DNA of 10,539 nucleotides from positions 1-10,539 of the forward strand of contig JACRTZ010000284.1 in the NCBI GenBank assembly GCA_014304965.1, written 5' to 3'. Position numbers and translations under genes: made by a program. Positions within the stretch are counted from its first letter, which is position 1; every line of letters starts with the position of its first letter. Of the stretch, positions 6,409 through 10,539 are shown in pieces. The stretch is from Vulcanimicrobiota bacterium. GTDB lineage: Bacteria; Vulcanimicrobiota; Vulcanimicrobiia; Vulcanimicrobiales; Vulcanimicrobiaceae. A model generated the notes under the pieces. That model ran no database searches. It was given only the letters and a program-made list of their open reading frames with translations, and was not told where the DNA came from.

Positions 6409-7974
6409 ATGACGCTCGGCGCTTTTTCGCGTGCGGCCACGGCCGCGATCTCAACTTCGCTACTGGCGTTCTCGGGCGGCCTGCCGGCAGGCGCGCAAGC
6501 CGCGCCCGCGCTGCCTCCCGTGCAGCGCGCTTTGGTTCATCACGCGGTCTCGACGGCAAACCCCGAGGCGCAAGCGGCGTTCGACGAAGGCCTGACGCTG
6601 ATCTATGCGTTCAACCGCGACGAGGCTGCCAAGCGGTTCGCCAAAGCGGCCCAACTCGATCCGTCCCTTGGGATGGCGTGGTGGGGCGTCGCGCTCGCGA
6701 ACGGCCCGAATCTGAACTTTGACATGACGCCGGAGCGTATCGCGACGGCCAACGACGCGCTTGCGAAAGCGCGGGCGCTGTCCGACAAGGAGTCGCCGGC
6801 CGAACGCCGTTACGTGGAGGCGCTCGCGACCCGCTATCCCCGAGACGCGAAGGTCGAACGGCGGGGGGGATACCGCGCGTATCGCGACGCGATGGCAAAA
6901 TTGCACGCCGATTTCCCTGACGATCTCGACGCGGCGACGCTCTATGCCGAAAGTTCGATGGACGTTGACGAGTGGGGCTGGTCCAATGGCGTGCCGACAC
7001 CGGCGGCGCAGACGATTGCGGCCACGCTGGTATCGGTGCTCGCGCGTAGTCCCAATCACCCCGGCGCGAATCACTATTACGTGCACGTCATGGATTTTGC
7101 CGGCGTCGCCGACCGCGCGCTTCCGAGCGCGCGGCGTCTGAGCGCGCTGCCGATCGAGCCCGCGGCGTCGCATCTCGTGCACATGTCGGGCCACAACTAT
7201 CTCGATCTCGGTCTGTTCGTGCCGCTCGAGCGCGACAACAAGTCGGCGGTGGACGACGATCTCGCGTACGCGCCCACCATCGGGAAGACGCCCTGGCAGC
7301 TGGACTACTTCGGTCACAACCTCGACTTCTACGTGGGCGGGGCGCTGATGCTTGACGATCAGCCCGAGATCGCGCGCGCGGTCACGCTGTTTCGCGAGGC
7401 CAAGCGGCCGCAAGCGCTGCTCGCCATGGCGCGCAACGGACAGTGGGATGCGGTTCTCGCAAACGCGCCGCTGCCGACGACGAACGTGACGATGCGTTAC
7501 GTGCGCGGCCTCGCGTTTCTCGGAAAGAACGACGTTACGAGTGCTCGCGCCGAATTGGCTGCGCTCGACACGATTCGCGACGGCGCGTCGGGTTTTCTCA
7601 AATTCATCTCGACCAATTACGACGATGTGCTGACGGCGCGCGTTGCGCACGCCGACGGGAACGACGCTCTGGCCGTCACAAAGCTGCGCGGCATCATCGC
7701 GTCGACGGCCGCGTATCCGCCCGAGGCGTTTCCCCCGTGGTATTATCCCGTCGGCGAATGGTTGGGCGCCGTCTTGCTCGCACGCGGCGATCTGCCCGGG
7801 GCTGAAGCGGCCTACCGCGCGGATCTGCAGCGAACCCCGCACAACGCTCGTGCGCTGTACGGCCTAATGCAGACCCTCTCGCGTCAGGGCCGCGTGGATG
7901 AATCCCGCGCCATCGCGCCCGAGATCGCGGCAAACTGGCGCGGCCCGTCCGACGATCTCCGTTCCAGCATCTAA
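6409..7974 (+). CDS. Exported TPR-like protein of unknown function with conserved His motifs
   Basis: A 521-residue protein starting with a likely Sec signal peptide (R8, hydrophobic stretch about 10-25, possible cleavage after AQA at 31), so it probably acts outside the cytoplasmic membrane. Residues about 52-97 form a TPR-like helix pair (AAFDEGLTLIYAFNRDEAAK, then QLDPSLGMAWWGVALANGPN), and a second TPR-like pair is at about 445-499. Between them are two motifs I recognise from a widespread uncharacterised TPR family: HPGANHYYVH (217-226) and HLVHMSGHNYLDLG (255-268), plus FGHN at 301-304. The clustered histidines could bind a metal or ligand, but no enzyme class is indicated. It sits 26 bases after hslV and 2 bases before the dipeptidase gene, so it is probably co-transcribed with them. 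An exported protein between two cytoplasmic protease subunits is unexpected. Base composition matches its neighbours. I do not assign a function. Confidence 0.85.
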   Translation: MTLGAFSRAATAAISTSLLAFSGGLPAGAQAAPALPPVQRALVHHAVSTANPEAQAAFDEGLTLIYAFNRDEAAKRFAKAAQLDPSLGMAWWGVALANGPNLNFDMTPERIATANDALAKARALSDKESPAERRYVEALATRYPRDAKVERRGGYRAYRDAMAKLHADFPDDLDAATLYAESSMDVDEWGWSNGVPTPAAQTIAATLVSVLARSPNHPGANHYYVHVMDFAGVADRALPSARRLSALPIEPAASHLVHMSGHNYLDLGLFVPLERDNKSAVDDDLAYAPTIGKTPWQLDYFGHNLDFYVGGALMLDDQPEIARAVTLFREAKRPQALLAMARNGQWDAVLANAPLPTTNVTMRYVRGLAFLGKNDVTSARAELAALDTIRDGASGFLKFISTNYDDVLTARVAHADGNDALAVTKLRGIIASTAAYPPEAFPPWYYPVGEWLGAVLLARGDLPGAEAAYRADLQRTPHNARALYGLMQTLSRQGRVDESRAIAPEIAANWRGPSDDLRSSI

Positions 7975-7976
7975 GT

Positions 7977-9359
7977 ATGGCCGGCAACGATCCCATCGCG
8001 TTCGTTCGCGACAACCGCGAACGCTATCTCGACGAGTTACGAGCTTGGATTGCCTGCCAGTCGGTATCGGCCGATCCGGAGCGCCATCCGCAGGTGCGGC
8101 GCTCGGCCGAAGTTGCGGTCGCGCGGATGCAGGCGGCCGGTCTCGACGACTGTACCGTTCTCGAAACGGATGGGCTGCCGGTCGCATACGGTTCCTGGCT
8201 GAAGGCGGCCGGCGCGCCGACGATCCTCATCTACGGCCATCATGACGTGCAACCCGAAGACCCGATCGCGCTTTGGAATTCGCCGCCGTTCGAAGGCACG
8301 GTGCGCGACGGAAAACTGTACGGGCGCGGCGCCGTGGACGACAAGGGCCAAGTGCTCATGCACCTCGCGGCGCTCGAGGCGCATTTGCGCACGCGCGGCG
8401 CGTTGCCGCTCAACGTCAAGGTCGTCGTCGAGGGCGAAGAAGAGATCGGCTCGCCGAACTTCGAGTCGTTCTTGGCGCGCGAGCGCGAGCGCTTGGCGTG
8501 CGACGTCGTCGTCGTTTCCGACACGGCCGTCTTCGCGGAAGACGTTCCGTCGCTGACCGTCTCGCTGCGCGGCCTCGTGCACTGGGAAATGACCGTTCAC
8601 GGTCCCGCGAGCGATTTGCACTCGGGCTACTTCGGCGGCTTGGTCGTCAATCCGATCGAGGCGCTCGGCAAAATGCTCGCGAGCCTGCGCGCACCCGACG
8701 GCCGCATCGCGGTTGATGGGTTTTACGACGACGTACGCGAGGCGACGTCGCAAGAACGAGCAGAGATCGCCGCGTTACCATACGACGCTCTGCGCGAAGC
8801 GAAGGTGCTTGGCGTGCCGGTGCTCGCCGGCGGAGAACGGAACCGCGCTCCGCTCGAGCGTTCGTGGCTACGGCCGACGCTCGAAGTGAACGGTGTGTGG
8901 GGTGGGTACCAAGGGCCCGGTCACAAGACGATCGTGCCGAGTTGGGCGCGCGCCAAGATTTCGGCGCGGCTAGTCGCAAATCAAGATCCCGCGCACGTCA
9001 AACGTGCCGTGCGCGACCATTTGCAGCGCGCGGCCCCCGAGGGGGTGCGGGTGGAAATCGAAGCCGACGGTGACGTGCGCGCCGTCTCGACGTCGCGCGA
9101 TCATCCGGCCGTCCGCGCCGCGGCGCGCGCGATGGAACGCGGTTTCGGCAAGCCGCCCGTTTTTATCGGCACGGGCGGGACGATCGGGCCGGTGTCGTCC
9201 TTCGATCGGATTCTGGGTTTGCCGCAGGTGCTCATCGGGGTAGGGTTGCCCGACGACGCGATTCACGCGCCCAACGAAAAATTCGACCTCAAACAGTTCT
9301 ACGGCGGCATCGAAACGATGACATATTTGTACGACGAACTCGCGGAAGCGCTGCGATGA
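7977..9359 (+). CDS. M20-family metallopeptidase, probable dipeptidase
   Basis: A 460-residue zinc peptidase of the M20 (carnosinase/PepV-like) family, likely cytoplasmic since no signal peptide is seen. It should cleave dipeptides or very short peptides using two zinc ions. Expected residues are present: H88 and D90 in YGHHDVQP, D121/D122 in GRGAVDDKG, E154-E156 in EGEEEIGSP, D182 in SDT, H215 in DLHSGYFGG (lid domain, contacts the dimer partner's active site) and H430 in HAPNEKF. Lid/dimerisation domain is about 190-350. Length is typical. The ATG is 2 bases after the preceding stop with no good ribosome site, so translation is probably coupled; its TGA overlaps the hslU ATG by 4 bases. Its place between hslV and hslU suggests it may finish peptides released by HslUV (inference). 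Related family members include deacylases and desuccinylases, but GHHDVQP with DLHSG favours a dipeptidase-like enzyme. Confidence 0.92.
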   Translation: MAGNDPIAFVRDNRERYLDELRAWIACQSVSADPERHPQVRRSAEVAVARMQAAGLDDCTVLETDGLPVAYGSWLKAAGAPTILIYGHHDVQPEDPIALWNSPPFEGTVRDGKLYGRGAVDDKGQVLMHLAALEAHLRTRGALPLNVKVVVEGEEEIGSPNFESFLARERERLACDVVVVSDTAVFAEDVPSLTVSLRGLVHWEMTVHGPASDLHSGYFGGLVVNPIEALGKMLASLRAPDGRIAVDGFYDDVREATSQERAEIAALPYDALREAKVLGVPVLAGGERNRAPLERSWLRPTLEVNGVWGGYQGPGHKTIVPSWARAKISARLVANQDPAHVKRAVRDHLQRAAPEGVRVEIEADGDVRAVSTSRDHPAVRAAARAMERGFGKPPVFIGTGGTIGPVSSFDRILGLPQVLIGVGLPDDAIHAPNEKFDLKQFYGGIETMTYLYDELAEALR

Positions 9360-10539
9360 GCGATGCGGCGTTGACTCCGCGCGAAATCGTTGCGGAACTG
9401 GACCGGTACATCGTCGGGCAGGCGAAGGCGAAGCGCGCGGTCGCTATCGCGATGCGCAACCGCTACCGGCGCGAACAATTGACGGGCGAGATGCGCTCGG
9501 AGATCATTCCGAAAAACATCTTGATGATCGGACCGACGGGCGTCGGCAAGACCGAGATCGCGCGCCGCTTGGCGTCGCTGGCCGGTGCGCCGTTCGTGAA
9601 AGTCGAGGCGACCAAGTACACCGAGGTCGGCTACGTCGGACGCGACGTCGAGTCCATGATTCGCGATCTCGTCGAGGCCGCCGTGCGCATGGTGCAAGAC
9701 GAGCGCCGCGCGGACGTCGCCGAGGCCGCCGAAGCCGCGGCCGTCGAGCGCGTGATCGATCTGCTCTATCCCGATACCCGCCCCCCGCAGCCCCCCGCGC
9801 CGGCCAATCCGTTCGGGCAGGCGCTCGGTTCGATTTTCGGTCAAGGCTTTGCCGCGCAACCGACGCCGCAGCAGACCGCCGTGCATCCGACCGTCGGCGA
9901 CGATGCGCGTACGGTGCGCGAGCAAGCGAAGGCGGACGTCGAGCGCGGCTTCTTCGACGTGCGGCTGGTCGAAATCGACGTCGAGGAATCGCCGACCGTT
10001 TCGATCGGCATGCTCGGCGGCATGGATCAAGGCATGGGCGGCGCCGACATGGGCGAGATGCTCGGCGGCCTGCTGCCGAAGAAGAAGACGCGCAAGAAGA
10101 TGACCGTCCCCGAAGCGCGCCGCATCTTCGCGCAAGAAGAAGCGAACAAGCTGATCGACATGGACGCGGTCAAGCGCGAAGCGCTACGGCGCGCCGGCGA
10201 AAACGGCATCGTCTTCATCGACGAGATCGACAAGGTTGCCGGCGGCCGCGACGGCACGCGCGGGCCCGACGTGTCGCGCGAAGGCGTGCAACGCGACATT
10301 CTGCCCATCGTCGAAGGCAGCACCGTGACGACGAAGTATGGGCCCGTCAAGACCGATCACGTGCTGTTCATCGCGGCCGGCGCGTTTCACATGTCCAAGC
10401 CATCGGACCTGATCCCCGAACTGCAGGGCCGCTTTCCCATTCGCGTCGAGCTGGATTCGCTAACCGCCGAAGACTTCAAGACGATCCTGACCCAGCCCAA
10501 GAACGCGCTGACCGAGCAGTATCGCCAATTGCTCGCAGT
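9356..10539 (+). CDS. hslU: ATP-dependent protease ATPase subunit HslU (ClpY), 3' end outside window
   Basis: The AAA+ ring that unfolds substrates and feeds them into HslV. The first 394 residues are visible with no stop or frameshift. TPREIVAELDRYIVGQ (7-22) is the typical N-terminus. Walker A is GPTGVGKT (59-66), the pore loop GYVG is at 92-95, Walker B IVFIDEID is at 285-292, and SREGVQRDILPIVEG and PSDLIPELQGRFPIRVEL follow. Sensor 2 and the C-terminal tail that docks on HslV are beyond the window. The intermediate (I) domain is about 30 residues longer than in E. coli, judged from Walker A-to-B spacing, with a Pro/Gln-rich segment at about 141-177 and a Met/Gly-rich segment at about 208-230 ending in KKKTRKK. 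The start overlaps the dipeptidase stop (ATGA); a GGAAG at 9344-9348 is a possible ribosome site. Confidence 0.96.
   Translation, partial: MSDAALTPREIVAELDRYIVGQAKAKRAVAIAMRNRYRREQLTGEMRSEIIPKNILMIGPTGVGKTEIARRLASLAGAPFVKVEATKYTEVGYVGRDVESMIRDLVEAAVRMVQDERRADVAEAAEAAAVERVIDLLYPDTRPPQPPAPANPFGQALGSIFGQGFAAQPTPQQTAVHPTVGDDARTVREQAKADVERGFFDVRLVEIDVEESPTVSIGMLGGMDQGMGGADMGEMLGGLLPKKKTRKKMTVPEARRIFAQEEANKLIDMDAVKREALRRAGENGIVFIDEIDKVAGGRDGTRGPDVSREGVQRDILPIVEGSTVTTKYGPVKTDHVLFIAAGAFHMSKPSDLIPELQGRFPIRVELDSLTAEDFKTILTQPKNALTEQYRQLLA

Noticed and set aside
6460..7842. 460-residue minus-strand reading frame opposite the TPR-like gene
   Set aside because: Arg/Val/His-rich antisense shadow. The plus strand has a ribosome site, signal peptide and family motifs.
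9980..10060. Resemblance of the HslU Met/Gly-rich segment ending in KKKTRKK to the acidic Met/Gly head and basic tail of the Lys-rich protein
   Set aside because: Low-complexity similarity only. Met/Gly-rich segments at this place occur in HslU I-domains generally, so no common origin can be claimed.

Overview
The window is high-GC bacterial DNA with strong G/C preference at third codon positions. It is densely packed, uses GTG and TTG starts freely, and shows no rRNA, tRNA, CRISPR array, insertion sequence or phage gene. Gene content (TrmFO, HslV/HslU, zinc-ribbon TopA, a lysine-repeat DNA-binding-like protein) and the order topA-trmFO-...-hslV-...-hslU fit a high-GC member of the Terrabacteria side of the tree. 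Candidatus Eremiobacterota/WPS-2 is my best guess, but that is an inference from style and synteny and cannot be proved from this window. It does not look like a recently acquired island.

Left part (1-1633, + strand): the end of a peptide/nickel-type ABC transporter operon. The 3' part of an OppD/DppD-like ATPase overlaps by 4 bases (GTGA) a complete OppF/DppF-like ATPase. The permease and binding-protein genes would lie before the window.

Middle (1634-2294): a convergent junction with a hairpin terminator, then a minus-strand gene for a 123-residue, extremely basic Lys/Ala/Gly repeat protein (44 Lys and 9 Arg) resembling bacterial histone H1-like or HU-tail proteins. It is divergent from topA across a 207-base intergenic region holding plausible back-to-back promoters and two clear Shine-Dalgarno sequences.

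Right part (2295-10539, + strand): a tight run of six genes that looks like one operon. These are topA (DNA topoisomerase I), trmFO (folate-dependent tRNA m5U54 methyltransferase), hslV (proteasome-like peptidase), an exported TPR-like protein of unknown function, an M20 metallodipeptidase, and hslU (unfoldase, cut by the window end). Junctions are 11, 0, 26, 2 and -4 bases. In many Firmicutes the order is topA-trmFO-xerC-hslV-hslU(-codY). Here xerC is absent and two extra genes separate hslV from hslU. HslUV would unfold and cut cytoplasmic proteins to short peptides, and the M20 enzyme could finish those peptides to amino acids, so its place before hslU makes functional sense. The exported TPR-like protein is the outlier.

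The most interesting items are the Lys-repeat protein paired head-to-head with topA, the split hslV/hslU arrangement with its two passenger genes, the His-motif TPR-like exported protein, and an enlarged low-complexity I-domain in HslU. I see no clear evidence of a wholly new defence or mobile system.
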